This document shows, piece after piece, positions 53,485 through 62,408 of a DNA stretch of 64,000 nucleotides. A model generated the notes under the pieces. That model was not told where the DNA came from and searched no databases. It saw only the letters and a list, made by a program, of their open reading frames with translations. The stretch comes from Gammaproteobacteria bacterium (GTDB lineage: Bacteria; Pseudomonadota; Gammaproteobacteria; SZUA-152): the NCBI GenBank assembly GCA_021647705.1, contig JAKIUF010000001.1, forward strand, positions 150,778-214,777, given 5' to 3'. The position numbers and the translations under genes are program-made. How positions within the stretch are numbered: position 1 is the stretch's first letter; each line of letters begins with the position of its first letter.

Positions 53485-53970
53485 ATGAGTGCAACAGCGG
53501 GTAGTTCCAGAAAAAAGGTGGCAGAAGAGGCGTTGCGATGGGTCACTTTCCGTCTGGAAAATGAAAAATACGGTATTAATGTCATGCAGGTGCAGGAGGT
53601 ATTACGCATTACCGAGATTGCACCTGTACCTGGTGCGCCCAGTTATGTACTGGGCATCATCAACCTGCGGGGCAATGTGGTGACGGTGATTGATACACGC
53701 AGTCGTTTTGGTTTGGCATCCGTGGAAACAGATGATTCTTCACGAGTGGTGATTATCGAATCCGAAGAACAGGTGGTGGGTATTCTGGTGGACAGTGTGG
53801 CAGAGGTAGTGGACTTGCAGCCCTCGGAAATTGAAACCGCACCTAATGTCGGCACAGAAGAGAGTGCTAAATTTATTCAGGGTGTAGCGAGTCATGATGG
53901 TGAATTATTGATTCTGGTGGACCTTAACAAACTGCTCAGTGATGAAGAGTGGTCGGATATGATGTTTTGA
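53485..53970 (+). CDS. cheW: Chemotaxis coupling protein CheW
   Basis: A 161-residue single CheW domain: WVTFRLENEKYGINVMQVQEVLRITEIAPVPGAPSYVLGIINLRGNVVTVIDTRSRFGL and VVGILVDSVAEVVDLQPSEIE. It links chemoreceptors to CheA. AAAGGTGG stands before the ATG. The 254 bp upstream contain two repeat relics and a sigma-54-like promoter, so it may be transcribed on its own. Confidence 0.96.
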   Translation: MSATAGSSRKKVAEEALRWVTFRLENEKYGINVMQVQEVLRITEIAPVPGAPSYVLGIINLRGNVVTVIDTRSRFGLASVETDDSSRVVIIESEEQVVGILVDSVAEVVDLQPSEIETAPNVGTEESAKFIQGVASHDGELLILVDLNKLLSDEEWSDMMF

Positions 53971-54027
53971 ACCACCTGTTTTACGAACTCAACATATAGT
54001 GCGAAAAATACGCGAGAGGTAATAAGT

Positions 54028-54420
54028 ATGATTGCATTCTCTTTTGAAGTTATCGCCAGTGTGGCATTGGTTGTCGGTTTGGTGGCACTGGTCTTTGCCT
54101 ATTTTAAGAACACGCAATTACAGTTACAAATAAACGAACAACAAAACAGTTTGTATGCCTTACAGGCCGATGTCAGCGCCATGTGTTCTGGTGCGGTTAA
54201 TCTGGGCGAGCACTTGGCACATCTGGAACAACGCGCACATTTGTTGACGCGACGTCAGGATCAACTGGAAATGAAAGAACCCGCCACACAAAGTTATCGA
54301 CAAGCCCGTAAGATGATGAATAAGGGTGCTGAACTGGAAGAAGTAATTGCAGACTGTGGTATCGCTCGTGGCGAAGCAGAGCTGGTGGCGCTGGCACAGC
54401 GGATTAAAAAGGCATCGTAG
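54028..54420 (+). CDS. DUF2802 membrane-anchored protein
   Basis: A 130-residue protein with an N-terminal TM helix (VIASVALVVGLVALVFAYF), a coiled coil (about 30-85) and a C-terminal helix-turn-helix-like part (ARKMMNKGAELEEVIADCGIARGEAELVALA). This DUF2802 protein regularly follows cheW at the end of the polar flagellar cluster in gammaproteobacteria; its job is not known to me. GAGAGG lies before the ATG. Confidence 0.85.
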   Translation: MIAFSFEVIASVALVVGLVALVFAYFKNTQLQLQINEQQNSLYALQADVSAMCSGAVNLGEHLAHLEQRAHLLTRRQDQLEMKEPATQSYRQARKMMNKGAELEEVIADCGIARGEAELVALAQRIKKAS

Positions 54421-54758
54421 CCAATGTCATTAAGTTAACAAAAAAGCAGTGTGTCGTAGGTTGGTGGTGAGCTTGCGAACCCCAACAACTCGGCGCATTG
54501 CAAGAAAAATGTAATAAAAGTGTTCGGCGTTGTTAATGCAAAGAACGCAGAGGTGCAGAAAACGCAAAGAAAACCCTAATAAACAACCTCGCAACAAGCT
54601 ATTTCGCTGCGCTACGCGAAGCGGGGTATTACAACTGCCATCTCAAATGCTTACGCGTTTGAGCAAAAAACTTACGCAGCAAGCTGCGGGGAATTGAACC
54701 CAAAGAGATTAAAAACGATTGCTCTACAGCTCAGTCTGTTGGGTGCTGCCGTTACATA
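54421..54758. other. Repeat-filled intergenic region
   Basis: No gene is supported. It holds a REP-like hairpin GTTGGTGGTGAGCTTGCGAA...CCCCAAC at about 54459-54486, another fragment of the GCAAAGACGCAGAG family at 54533-54575, and GC-rich repeat-like text at 54581-54710 before the transposase remnant. Confidence 0.6.
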
Positions 54759-55495
54759 ATGTTAGATTTCTACTATTTCTGCGGCACTCCCGCCGCAACA
54801 TTTGAGAGATTAACATTTCATCAACAAGCGCTGCTAAACTACTATCTTGCTCAGGTCATCGAATATACTGAAACTGGAAATCGATTTAACAGGCTCTTTG
54901 TTAACAATGGAAAACGCTATTTTAGATGGTTGCAATCAACTCGGTTGCCTGGTGACAGCAGAAGCGTTAAGCCGATTTGATGCCGATGATACGCTAATAA
55001 GCCTCTGTAGTGCCAAATTGACCTCCCGCACTCAAACGAACAAAACGTACTTCCCCTCCTACGGCAAGATTTATTGCCCACTCGAAACCTCTGCCAAAAT
55101 TCTATCCAGAAAATACGCTCGCCTCAATGAGGATAGTCACGGTTGTAAAATATCGAATTGTTACTTACAGCAAGCCACGGATTGGATGGGTGCCGTTGCA
55201 CAGTCCAAAGAAGAAGTCCGGGATTATTCTACGCCGGAGCTGGATGAAAACGTTAAGATTATTTCGATGAGTTTAGATGGCGCAATGCTGCCTATGCGAG
55301 ATGGAGATTGGAAAGAAACGATGGTGCTTCGATGAACTAGACAATACTGGAACCGCTAGTGCAGCATAACGTACTCGATTTTTATCATGCCACTCGGCAT
55401 CCTTAACAGGATAAAACGAGTGGGCACGTTGGTTTGCTTGCATCTTCAGGTCGGTGGTTTTATCCACCTGACCGGAAGGGGCTGCATGCCGTAGT

Positions 55496-56200
55496 TTATC
55501 CGGAGATCTTTCCCATTGCCTTATTATCAATCTGGGAGAAGGCTTTTTTCACCGCGTCCATATTAATATTTTCACTGCACAGAACCACTATAAAGCGATC
55601 ACCTGAAACAAAGTTCAAACAGTTTTTGGTGCCACCATTATTGATTTTCTCCGTTTTCTCTAAAACAGTATGCCCTTGTAACGAGATTTCCTTCGTATAA
55701 TGGCCATCGTCCTCTGTTATCTGTCCACCGGCCGCGCGAATCATGGTATGGCTGGCATACAATAGACCCAAGGTGGCGCTTCCCATTTCGCCAGCTCCAT
55801 CCTGTATGCTCAGGCTCAATGATTTTGTATCGTTATTAGATCCTTCATTGCTCCCATCATCGTACAGGGCCGTTACCATAGCCCATTGAAGATCCATTAA
55901 CGCTTCATTGTTATCAGTTACCCCGTGTTGAGGCATGTCCAGAAGTGTCTCGGGCAGCAGTGTCTTCAGAGTACTGAAATCCAGTGGTGTCATCTTGCCC
56001 AGTGCTTCTACTTTCTCCATTTTTTTTTCAAGATCGGGGGCTTCTTCACTGAAAGATTTTATCGCAGAGAGTGTATCGAATATCCCTGGTTCGTCATCCT
56101 TATCGCTACTGCAACCGGAAACCAAAAACAATAACATCAAGACTGATATCACTGTCACTTGTTTGTAAATACATGTTTTGTAAAATAAAATATTCATCAA
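55496..56200 (-). CDS. Predicted lipoprotein of unknown function
   Basis: A 234-residue protein with a signal peptide (VTVISVLMLLFLVSGCSSDK) and lipobox VSGC, so it should be lipid-anchored. Then come a short helical, charged part and a domain with LSLSIQDGAGEMGSATLGLLYASHTMIRAAGGQI and CLNFVSGDRFIVVLCSENINMDAVKKAFSQID, which looks like an alpha/beta fold. I know no family. It lies inside the split ISKra4 remnant on the opposite strand, which suggests it came as an insertion or by replacement of the IS centre. The start could also be an internal Met closer to the hydrophobic stretch. Confidence 0.65.
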   Translation of the reverse strand: MMNILFYKTCIYKQVTVISVLMLLFLVSGCSSDKDDEPGIFDTLSAIKSFSEEAPDLEKKMEKVEALGKMTPLDFSTLKTLLPETLLDMPQHGVTDNNEALMDLQWAMVTALYDDGSNEGSNNDTKSLSLSIQDGAGEMGSATLGLLYASHTMIRAAGGQITEDDGHYTKEISLQGHTVLEKTEKINNGGTKNCLNFVSGDRFIVVLCSENINMDAVKKAFSQIDNKAMGKISG

Positions 56201-56487
56201 TTACCTCTATTTTTTCCATGACTATAATCTTCAGCACAAGGCGGCCACAGGGACTGCCGTCAGCTGACCTGACTCCCGATAACTAGCGACGACGCAAGCT
56301 TCCTGACGCATATTGTTCATAGATGAGATTGTTTGTAAAGTTGAGATTGTGGTAATAATCACAATGTTATTAGAGGGCGTTTTCAATTAAGCCAGCCAAA
56401 TGACCGAGATAACCAAACTGAGCATGGCCAAATAGCTCCTTCAACGCTTTTGTCGCTTGTGGGGATGTGGTGGAAAAATAAAAAGGC
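56201..56487. other. Intergenic stretch upstream of the lipoprotein gene
   Basis: No gene is supported. It is the leader of the lipoprotein gene and the edge of the IS right piece. A 42-codon frame on the minus strand across the IS piece is not credible as a gene. Confidence 0.5.
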
Positions 56488-56595
56488 ATTAAAATGGTGT
56501 TGAGTTTGCGATCATTGGTACTGACAACGGATCGATGGAAACAGCTCTGGGAAAAAATTGATCGATATGGTGTTGGTGTATTAGCCTAACCTATA

Positions 56596-56904
56596 TTAGG
56601 TACAGGCAGTACCTGCCTGTTCAGGTGGCGGTTCAAACCCCTCGGGTATTTTGCCATTTAAAATATAGGCAAAAGCAATAATTTCTGCGGCAGCCATGTA
56701 AAGTGCTTGCGGTATCTCATCACCTAAATCCAGTTTCGATAACAGTGAAACCAGTGCGGCATCTTCCTGCAAAGGAATGCCATGTTCTTTGGCTAAAGCA
56801 ATAATTTGTTCCGCCAGTTCACCGGTACCCTGCGCAGTGATGCGGGGTGTCTCTTTGCCATCATAATGTAATGCTACGGCGGTGGTGGGTTTTTGGTTTT
56901 TCAT
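56596..56904 (-). CDS. FlhB C-terminal-domain-like protein (FhlB type)
   Basis: A 102-residue soluble protein that matches only the cytoplasmic end of FlhB: AVALHYDGKETPRITAQGTGELAEQIIALAKEHGIPLQEDAALVSLLSKLDLGDEIPQALYMAAAEIIAFAYIL. It has no TM part and no NPTH self-cleavage site. It overlaps the second FliK-like gene by 4 bp, so the pair is co-expressed. Such stand-alone FlhB tails with a FliK-like partner are found in several proteobacteria and may tune the export switch. Confidence 0.85.
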   Translation of the reverse strand: MKNQKPTTAVALHYDGKETPRITAQGTGELAEQIIALAKEHGIPLQEDAALVSLLSKLDLGDEIPQALYMAAAEIIAFAYILNGKIPEGFEPPPEQAGTACT

Positions 56905-58397
56905 ACCTTTTCATCCAGCAAAGTATGTGGCAGGTTTTTATCGGGTGATACAGGGTCTGGTGCTGTACCGTGATGGGCTTTCAGCGCACCCACTGTGAGC
57001 CCAACCTCCTGGTAACGGTTTTCTAAAATAGTGAGATGCTGATTGATCAATTCTGTGGTGGATGCATGTTCGGCCCAGAAATGGGTGCTGACTATGTTGT
57101 CCGCGAAAGTGACGCGTGCCTGTACTGAGCCCAATCCACGGAGTTCCAGTGCCAGGGTTACGGTCCACAATGCAGGCTTTTTTGGTGAGCGTTGATTTTT
57201 TTCTTTTTCAATGCGCAATTGAATCAGGTCAATATGTTCACCACTACGTACCGGTATTTCCATTATCCAGGCACGTTTACCCTCTTCATCCGCAGCGCTG
57301 GATACCAGTTGACTGAGTTGTAAACGTGCCAGCCCACTGCCTACGTTCCGTAATAATTCGGCTAATACCTGTTGCAGGTTCATTTGCTGATTCAGTGCAG
57401 TCTGCATACCGGTTTGTATATGAGGTAGGGTTTGGGTTGGTACGGTGTTTGTCGGTGACGGAGGAGGCATGTTTTTGCTGAAGTTAAGTAACGTCAGCAA
57501 CAGGCTTAACAAGCCGCCCTTAAAATCAATAGGAGGTGTTGTTGTTCCTGATGTCGGTTGTTGCAGTATTTGCGCCAGTCGGGCCTCCATAAATAACCCG
57601 GACTGAGCGACAGCCTGCTTTAATCCATCGCCGCTGCTGACGCTTCTATTATCAGGTAGTCGATCTACCACTGCGCGTACCAACTCGATCAAGGGTTGAG
57701 GTAATGGCGCGATTCGTTGAGTTGTTGGTGGAATAATGCCGGGAGATAAATTTGCCGTATGGTCTTTAACTATTAAAGCCAGATTGTTGAGCAGGAGAGG
57801 TAACGGAGCCTGTTGGGGCAGGATGGTACGCAGTGCTTGTGCAATATGTGTATTGTTCATTGATGTGGCTGGAAGTGCAGCAAGCGGTGTTGTTACTATT
57901 TTTAATGATGCAATCGCACCGGGAGTGACCACTTCCAGTTTGATTTGTTGGCCTGTGGATACTGGTAAAGGTTGTGAAAGTTGTACGTTAATACGATGGC
58001 CGGCCAGTTCGAGCATAGCGCGCGTCTGATTAACATCCATTGTCCGGGTTAAAACGGCGTTAAGTTGCTGGCCTGTTTGCAATTGACCCGACAGATTGCC
58101 TTGTGGTTGCAAGCTGACGGTAATGGGCCGGGTATCCGTATTGCTAATGACTTTTAACACTGTCGATACAGAAAGGCTGGATACCTCCAGTTGCAGGGGT
58201 TGTCCGGGTCGGAGTGGAAACCGGGTCTGTGCAAGCAACAAGGCACCATTGATATTAACGGTTGCCTGGCCATTTTTTTGGCTAGAGGCGACCGTGGCAT
58301 TAACCAGTTGACCCACCTTCCAGGCATCTACGATAGCTTGCGGTGCCTTGGCCAGCAAATCGGTATTGATGGGGTTTTGGATGCCGGTGATATTCAT
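56901..58397 (-). CDS. Second FliK-like hook-length control protein
   Basis: A 498-residue protein. The N-terminal 160 residues have a beta-rich pattern with repeats of the QLVNATVASSQKNGQATVNINGALLLAQT type. The middle is Pro/Thr-rich. The C-terminal 150 residues (WIMEIPVRSGEHIDLIQLRIE, LWTVTLALELRGLGSVQARVTFADNIVSTHFWAE, LTILENRYQEVGLTVGAL) are a FliK C-terminal domain. With the FlhB tail gene it forms a module outside the main cluster. It differs from the fliK at 29.8 kb, so it is not a recent copy. Confidence 0.82.
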   Translation of the reverse strand: MNITGIQNPINTDLLAKAPQAIVDAWKVGQLVNATVASSQKNGQATVNINGALLLAQTRFPLRPGQPLQLEVSSLSVSTVLKVISNTDTRPITVSLQPQGNLSGQLQTGQQLNAVLTRTMDVNQTRAMLELAGHRINVQLSQPLPVSTGQQIKLEVVTPGAIASLKIVTTPLAALPATSMNNTHIAQALRTILPQQAPLPLLLNNLALIVKDHTANLSPGIIPPTTQRIAPLPQPLIELVRAVVDRLPDNRSVSSGDGLKQAVAQSGLFMEARLAQILQQPTSGTTTPPIDFKGGLLSLLLTLLNFSKNMPPPSPTNTVPTQTLPHIQTGMQTALNQQMNLQQVLAELLRNVGSGLARLQLSQLVSSAADEEGKRAWIMEIPVRSGEHIDLIQLRIEKEKNQRSPKKPALWTVTLALELRGLGSVQARVTFADNIVSTHFWAEHASTTELINQHLTILENRYQEVGLTVGALKAHHGTAPDPVSPDKNLPHTLLDEKV

Positions 58398-58546
58398 GAG
58401 TCAGCGACCATTTTTATTAACATCGGGAAAAATAAACTAAAAAAATCATAAAATCTGCCGACCTTTAGAGAGATTACAGGCTGCAAACCGTCAGCGTTAG
58501 CATCGTCATACTTTCATCCATATCGGACAGCCATCAGGGGAACTGA

Positions 58547-59512
58547 ATGCAGAGCAAGCAGCGTTGGTACACCCGCAGGGGCAAGCAGATTCGTGGCCCG
58601 TTTCCAGCGCCACAAATATCTCGTTTTATCCTGTTGGGTCGAATCCATGATACCGACGAGTTGAGCACGGATCAGCTCAGCTGGCAAAAAGTATTGGACG
58701 TACCTATATTGATCCCCGATGAATTAAAAGCTGATCTTAGTGATCCCAAGGCTCACGAAAAACTGATGATTGCCCGCATGCGTGAGGATGAACGTACTGC
58801 CCGTGATCGTCGTGATGAGTCGGAGGAAAATAGCGCCATGCCGGAGCGACGCACTAGAGATAATGGTCGTCGTCAGGATGAAGCCGCCGCAATGTTGCGT
58901 CATCGTGAAATCAAAACGGCCATTGCCGAGGCCGCAGCACAGCGTAAACACCACTATTTTCTCCGCGGTGTATTGGCCACCCTGTTTTTGGTCAGCATCA
59001 TCAGTGCCGCATGGTATTTTCAACCCTGGCAGGAACAGGAAAGTGCGGATTGTAATGCGCGACCTCAACCCTGGGTGAACTGGAATAATTGTCTGATGGA
59101 AGGCGTGAAACTGGTCACTGCCGACCTGCGCGGGGCGCACTTGCGCAATGCCAATATGGGTGGAGCGGATTTGCGAGGTGCTTATTTAGGTGGTGCGGAT
59201 ATTGCCTATACCAATCTGGTGGGGGCGAATTTGTCTGGTGCAGAGCTGGCCCAGGCCATTATGCTGGGAGCCAATATGCGTAACGCTGATTTGGCCGGAG
59301 CCAGCCTGAACAGTGCGGATCTTTCCTACGCCATTTTGCAGGGAGCCGATCTCACCAACGCCGATTTACGTGAAAGTAACTTGAGCAATGCTGACCTGAG
59401 TGGTGCAACATTGGATACAAGCAAGTTGGAAGGTGCCAGACTTGATCATGCGATTTGGCTTGATGGCAGTGTTTGTGCCATCGGTTCAGTGGGTTCATGT
59501 AATGCTAAATAG
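58547..59512 (+). CDS. Pentapeptide-repeat membrane protein with N-terminal GYF_2-like domain
   Basis: A 321-residue protein. Residues 1-60 (RWYTRRGKQIRGPFPAPQISRFILLGRIHDTDELS) look like the GYF_2 type domain (W.....G...GP....I...I..G.I...). A charged Arg/Glu-rich linker follows to about 140, then one TM helix (FLRGVLATLFLVSIISAAWYF). The rest is about 22 pentapeptide repeats of the A(D/N)LxG type forming a right-handed beta-helix, ending with a two-cysteine loop (SVCAIGSVGSCNAK). It should be an inner-membrane protein with the helix outside. Role unknown. Confidence 0.83.
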   Translation: MQSKQRWYTRRGKQIRGPFPAPQISRFILLGRIHDTDELSTDQLSWQKVLDVPILIPDELKADLSDPKAHEKLMIARMREDERTARDRRDESEENSAMPERRTRDNGRRQDEAAAMLRHREIKTAIAEAAAQRKHHYFLRGVLATLFLVSIISAAWYFQPWQEQESADCNARPQPWVNWNNCLMEGVKLVTADLRGAHLRNANMGGADLRGAYLGGADIAYTNLVGANLSGAELAQAIMLGANMRNADLAGASLNSADLSYAILQGADLTNADLRESNLSNADLSGATLDTSKLEGARLDHAIWLDGSVCAIGSVGSCNAK

Positions 59513-59519
59513 CCAGATA

Positions 59520-59777
59520 TTATGGTCTATCCTGTTTTTTCCATACACTGCCTTGTGTGGCAATGTATAAGTCTTCAACTTTTTTTCTTGCCCAAGGTGT
59601 TTTGCGTAAAAATTTCAAGCTGGATTTTACCGAGGGGTCGCTGTTGAAACAACGGATATCGATTTTTTTTCCCAGTTCCTCCCAACCATAGTGTTTAACC
59701 AGACTTTTCATGAGAGCTTCCAGAGTCAGGCCATGCAGAGGGTTATTGGCTTGGTGTTCGTTCATTTTTTTCGTCAT
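59520..59777 (-). CDS. VF530-family small DNA-binding protein
   Basis: An 85-residue protein (start ATG 59777; ATG 59765 also possible). [62 protein letters not shown] is nearly the family consensus of VF530 (DUF2132). A DNA-binding role has been proposed from its structure. It ends 8 bp from the convergent pentapeptide gene. Confidence 0.9.
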   Translation of the reverse strand: MTKKMNEHQANNPLHGLTLEALMKSLVKHYGWEELGKKIDIRCFNSDPSVKSSLKFLRKTPWARKKVEDLYIATQGSVWKKQDRP

Positions 59778-59812
59778 TCAGGTGAAGGCTAAGGTTGCGG
59801 AATAATGCAGGG

Positions 59813-60151
59813 TTAATCTGAGCTTTCCAGGTCAGGGTTTTTTGTTTCCGCATCGTCTGATTCAGATGATTCCAAATCTTTCTTCTTTTGTTGATATGCC
59901 TTTTCACGTAAAGCCTTGTCTTTTTTATTCTTTAAATGTTGTTTAAAGTCACGTTTGTTCCGCTTGGTCAGGTTTTCCAAAAAAGATACCAATTCTTTTT
60001 CACCCCATGCTTTGGCATCAGCCTCAGAGGCAAAACCATCCTGGCTTTTTGAGACCACCGTTTTTTTGGACGTGACCCGTCGAGTAATTTCAGCTACCCA
60101 GTGTTTTTCCCCCTGTACTACCCGATAATCGTATTTTTTGTTTGTTGTCAT
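59813..60151 (-). CDS. DUF3622-type conserved small protein
   Basis: A 112-residue protein: KYDYRVVQGEKHWVAEITRRVTSKKTVVSKSQDGFASEADAKAWGEKELVSFLENLTKRNKRD, then a lysine-rich coiled end and an acidic tail. The first 65 residues match the DUF3622 layout found in marine gammaproteobacteria. No function is known. It stands upstream of the VF530 gene on the same strand. Confidence 0.8.
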   Translation of the reverse strand: MTTNKKYDYRVVQGEKHWVAEITRRVTSKKTVVSKSQDGFASEADAKAWGEKELVSFLENLTKRNKRDFKQHLKNKKDKALREKAYQQKKKDLESSESDDAETKNPDLESSD

Positions 60152-60227
60152 TTATGTAATGTCCGTAACGAAAGGTTAAAAGTCCCGAGTTTTTAAGATG
60201 GCCGTTATTTCAGGATAACGCACAGTA

Positions 60228-60262
60228 TATACCCATAGTGTTTGAGATTACGGAATGTGAAT
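60228..60262. mobile_element. Partial MITE end
   Basis: TATACCCATAGTGTTTGAGA at 60228-60247 is identical to the right end of the copy at 50585-50748 read in reverse; similarity fades after about 60262. No opposite end was found, so this is a relic in the leader of the M50 gene. Confidence 0.6.
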
Positions 60263-60325
60263 GACGGGCAGCAAAATTAGGTATTTGATGATCCCATCGT
60301 TTAAATACTGCGAATAGCAGGCACG

Positions 60326-61012
60326 ATGGCCCTCAAACCGGATATAATCCCCCAAATGGATGAATTAACCACAGTGCAGCGCGTGGCGGTATGGGCGTTA
60401 CCGGTACTCTTTGCAATTACCGTACACGAAGTGGCACATGGCTGGGTGGCGAAAAAGCTGGGTGATCCCACAGCGATGATGCTGGGACGACTGACGCTCA
60501 ACCCCATTAAACACATTGATCCCATTGGTACGGTGGTAGTGCCGATTGTGCTGATGCTGATGGGAGGCTTTATTTTCGGCTGGGCCAAACCGGTCCCGGT
60601 GACCTGGGAAAATCTGAAGAACCCCAGGCGTGATATGGCGCTGGTGGCCATTGCAGGGCCATTGTCCAATTTACTGATGGCAATTCTGTGGGCGTTAATC
60701 ATGAAGCTTGGTTTTGTGATTGCCGCCAGTATGCCATCGCTGGCTTGGCCGCTGATCTACATGGGCGGTGCCGGTATTGCCATCAATGCTATTCTCATGC
60801 TGCTCAATTTATTGCCTATTCCGCCGCTGGATGGTGGTCGGGTGCTGGCAGGCTTGTTGCCGGGGCCGTGGGCGTGGCAGCTGGGGCGTATCGAGCCCTA
60901 TGGTTTGTTCATTCTGGTGGGACTGCTGGCAACAGGCATGTTGGGCACCATTCTGGGGCCGCCGATGCGGCTGTTTGAAGGTTTGTTGTTTGGTTTGGCG
61001 GGTGTGGGGTAA
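60326..61012 (+). CDS. Site-2 protease family (M50) membrane peptidase
   Basis: A 228-residue membrane protein; ATG 60326 gives ten residues more than most homologues, which would start at ATG 60356 (MDELTTVQRVAVWALP). Zinc motif ITVHEVAHGWVAKKLGD in TM1, RLTLNPIKHIDPIGT, and the third-ligand motif LLNLLPIPPLDGGRVLAGLLP. This small class of S2P lacks PDZ domains. It cuts substrates within the membrane; targets unknown. It precedes trpS, as in many gammaproteobacteria. Confidence 0.92.
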   Translation: MALKPDIIPQMDELTTVQRVAVWALPVLFAITVHEVAHGWVAKKLGDPTAMMLGRLTLNPIKHIDPIGTVVVPIVLMLMGGFIFGWAKPVPVTWENLKNPRRDMALVAIAGPLSNLLMAILWALIMKLGFVIAASMPSLAWPLIYMGGAGIAINAILMLLNLLPIPPLDGGRVLAGLLPGPWAWQLGRIEPYGLFILVGLLATGMLGTILGPPMRLFEGLLFGLAGVG

Positions 61013-61093
61013 CAAACGTTCCGGCATTCGTCAGAACGACGGTAGAGTGAAATTTCAGGTTTAAATACATCATTTGTTTTGAGGGAGAAAATT

Positions 61094-62311
61094 TTGAGTT
61101 CGGTTCCAGGTCAGTATCAGCGGGTTTTATCAGGCATGCGGTCTACGGGGAAGTTGCATCTTGGTCACTATCACGGCGTGTTGCAAAACTGGGTGCGACT
61201 GCAACATGAGTACGAGTGTTTCTTTTTTGTGGCTGATTGGCATGCGCTGACTACGCATTACGAAGATCCTTCGATCATTGGCGACAGTGTGTGGGAGATG
61301 GTCATCGACTGGCTGGCGGTCGGGGTAAATCCTGGTTCGGCCAAGCTGTTTATTCAGTCCCAGGTGCCGGAACACGCCGAGCTGCACCTGCTGTTGTCGA
61401 TGATGACGCCCATTTCCTGGCTGGAGCGGGTGCCGACGTATAAAGATCAGCAGGAAGCACTAAAGGAAAAGGATCTGGCCACCTACGGTTTTCTTGGTTA
61501 CCCGCTGCTGCAAAGCGCAGACATCCTGATTTACAAAGCCGGGCAGGTGCCAGTAGGTGAAGACCAGGTGGCGCATGTGGAGCTGACCCGGGAAGTGGCG
61601 CGTCGCTTCAACCATCTTTATGGCCGCGAGCGGGATTTCGAGGCAAAGGCCGAGGCTGCCATTAAAAAAATGGGCAAGAAAAACGCCAAACTTTACAATG
61701 AATTGAGACGGAAATTTCAGGAAAAAGGTGACCATGAGGCATTGGCAACGGCACAGGCTCTACTGGAATCCCAAGGCAATATCACCATCGGTGACCAGGA
61801 ACGCCTGTTTGGTTTTCTCGAAGGCGGCGGCAAGATTATTCTGCCAGAGCCACAGGCGTTACTGACCCAGGCCTCAAAAATGCCGGGGCTGGATGGACAG
61901 AAAATGTCCAAATCCTATGGCAACACCATCCCGCTGCGCGAAAAACCGGAAGTGGTGGAAAAATCCCTGCGCACCATGCCCACCGACCCCGCACGGGTAC
62001 GGTTGACCGACCCAGGTGATCCCGGCAAATGCCCGGTGTGGCCACTGCACGAAGTGTATTCCGACGACGACACCCGCAAATGGGTGCAGGAAGGCTGTCG
62101 TTCCGCGAGCATTGGTTGCCTGGACTGTAAACAACCGGTGATCGACGCCGTGCTCAAAGAACTGGCACCGATTCGCGAGCGAGCCCAGGACTTTATTGAA
62201 GACCCCAAGCTGGTGCGTAATATCATTGCTGAAGGTACCGAAGCGGCGCGGGATGTAGCACGGGATACTCTGGAAGAAGTGCGTGCAGCCATGGGATTAA
62301 ATTATCGTTGA
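61094..62311 (+). CDS. trpS: Tryptophanyl-tRNA synthetase
   Basis: The start was chosen at the TTG at 61094 (LSSVPGQYQRVLSGMRSTGKLHLGHYHG), with GAGGGAG seven bases ahead; the frame can also start at TTG 61079. The 405-residue enzyme charges tRNA-Trp. The class I signatures are KLHLGHYHGVLQNW and GLDGQKMSKSYGNTI. An insert of about 60 residues (AEAAIKKMGKKNAKLYNELRRKF...ERLFGFLEGG) before the KMSKS region makes it the longer form of about 400 residues found in many proteobacteria. DHALT-type text VADWHALTTHY is also normal. Confidence 0.94.
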   Translation: MSSVPGQYQRVLSGMRSTGKLHLGHYHGVLQNWVRLQHEYECFFFVADWHALTTHYEDPSIIGDSVWEMVIDWLAVGVNPGSAKLFIQSQVPEHAELHLLLSMMTPISWLERVPTYKDQQEALKEKDLATYGFLGYPLLQSADILIYKAGQVPVGEDQVAHVELTREVARRFNHLYGRERDFEAKAEAAIKKMGKKNAKLYNELRRKFQEKGDHEALATAQALLESQGNITIGDQERLFGFLEGGGKIILPEPQALLTQASKMPGLDGQKMSKSYGNTIPLREKPEVVEKSLRTMPTDPARVRLTDPGDPGKCPVWPLHEVYSDDDTRKWVQEGCRSASIGCLDCKQPVIDAVLKELAPIRERAQDFIEDPKLVRNIIAEGTEAARDVARDTLEEVRAAMGLNYR

Positions 62312-62408
62312 ATGTAGTATGAAAAAGTATGAAGGTAGCATCGAGGAACCAGGAAAAACGTGGTAATGCGAGAATTTACGCGCCCGAAATCGAAATAATG
62401 ACGAAGGA

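Larger units (their letters stand above)
54759..56588 (+). mobile_element. ISKra4-family transposase remnant in two pieces
   Basis: The left piece (to 55335, frames at 54759 and 54847) shows KTYFPSYGKIYCPLETSAKILSRKYARLNED, ATDWMGAVAQSKEEVRDY and IISMSLDGAMLPMRDGDWKETMV, the ISKra4 pattern that leads to the first catalytic aspartate (SLDGA). The right piece (about 56488-56588) reads MVLSLRSLVLTTDRWKQLWEKIDRYG and a stop, the C-terminal end of the same family. About 200 middle residues are missing and replaced by DNA that holds a lipoprotein gene on the other strand. At least one frameshift lies in each piece, so the element is dead. Confidence 0.7.

Noticed and set aside
54700..54760. tRNA-like text (CAGCTCAGTCTGTTGGG)
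   Set aside because: No acceptor or anticodon stem can be formed around it; no tRNA or rRNA gene was found in the window.
56390..56515. Minus-strand 42-codon ORF (FSTTSPQATKALKELFGHAQ...)
   Set aside because: It runs across the right piece of the ISKra4 transposase in antisense; no start signal and no known family.
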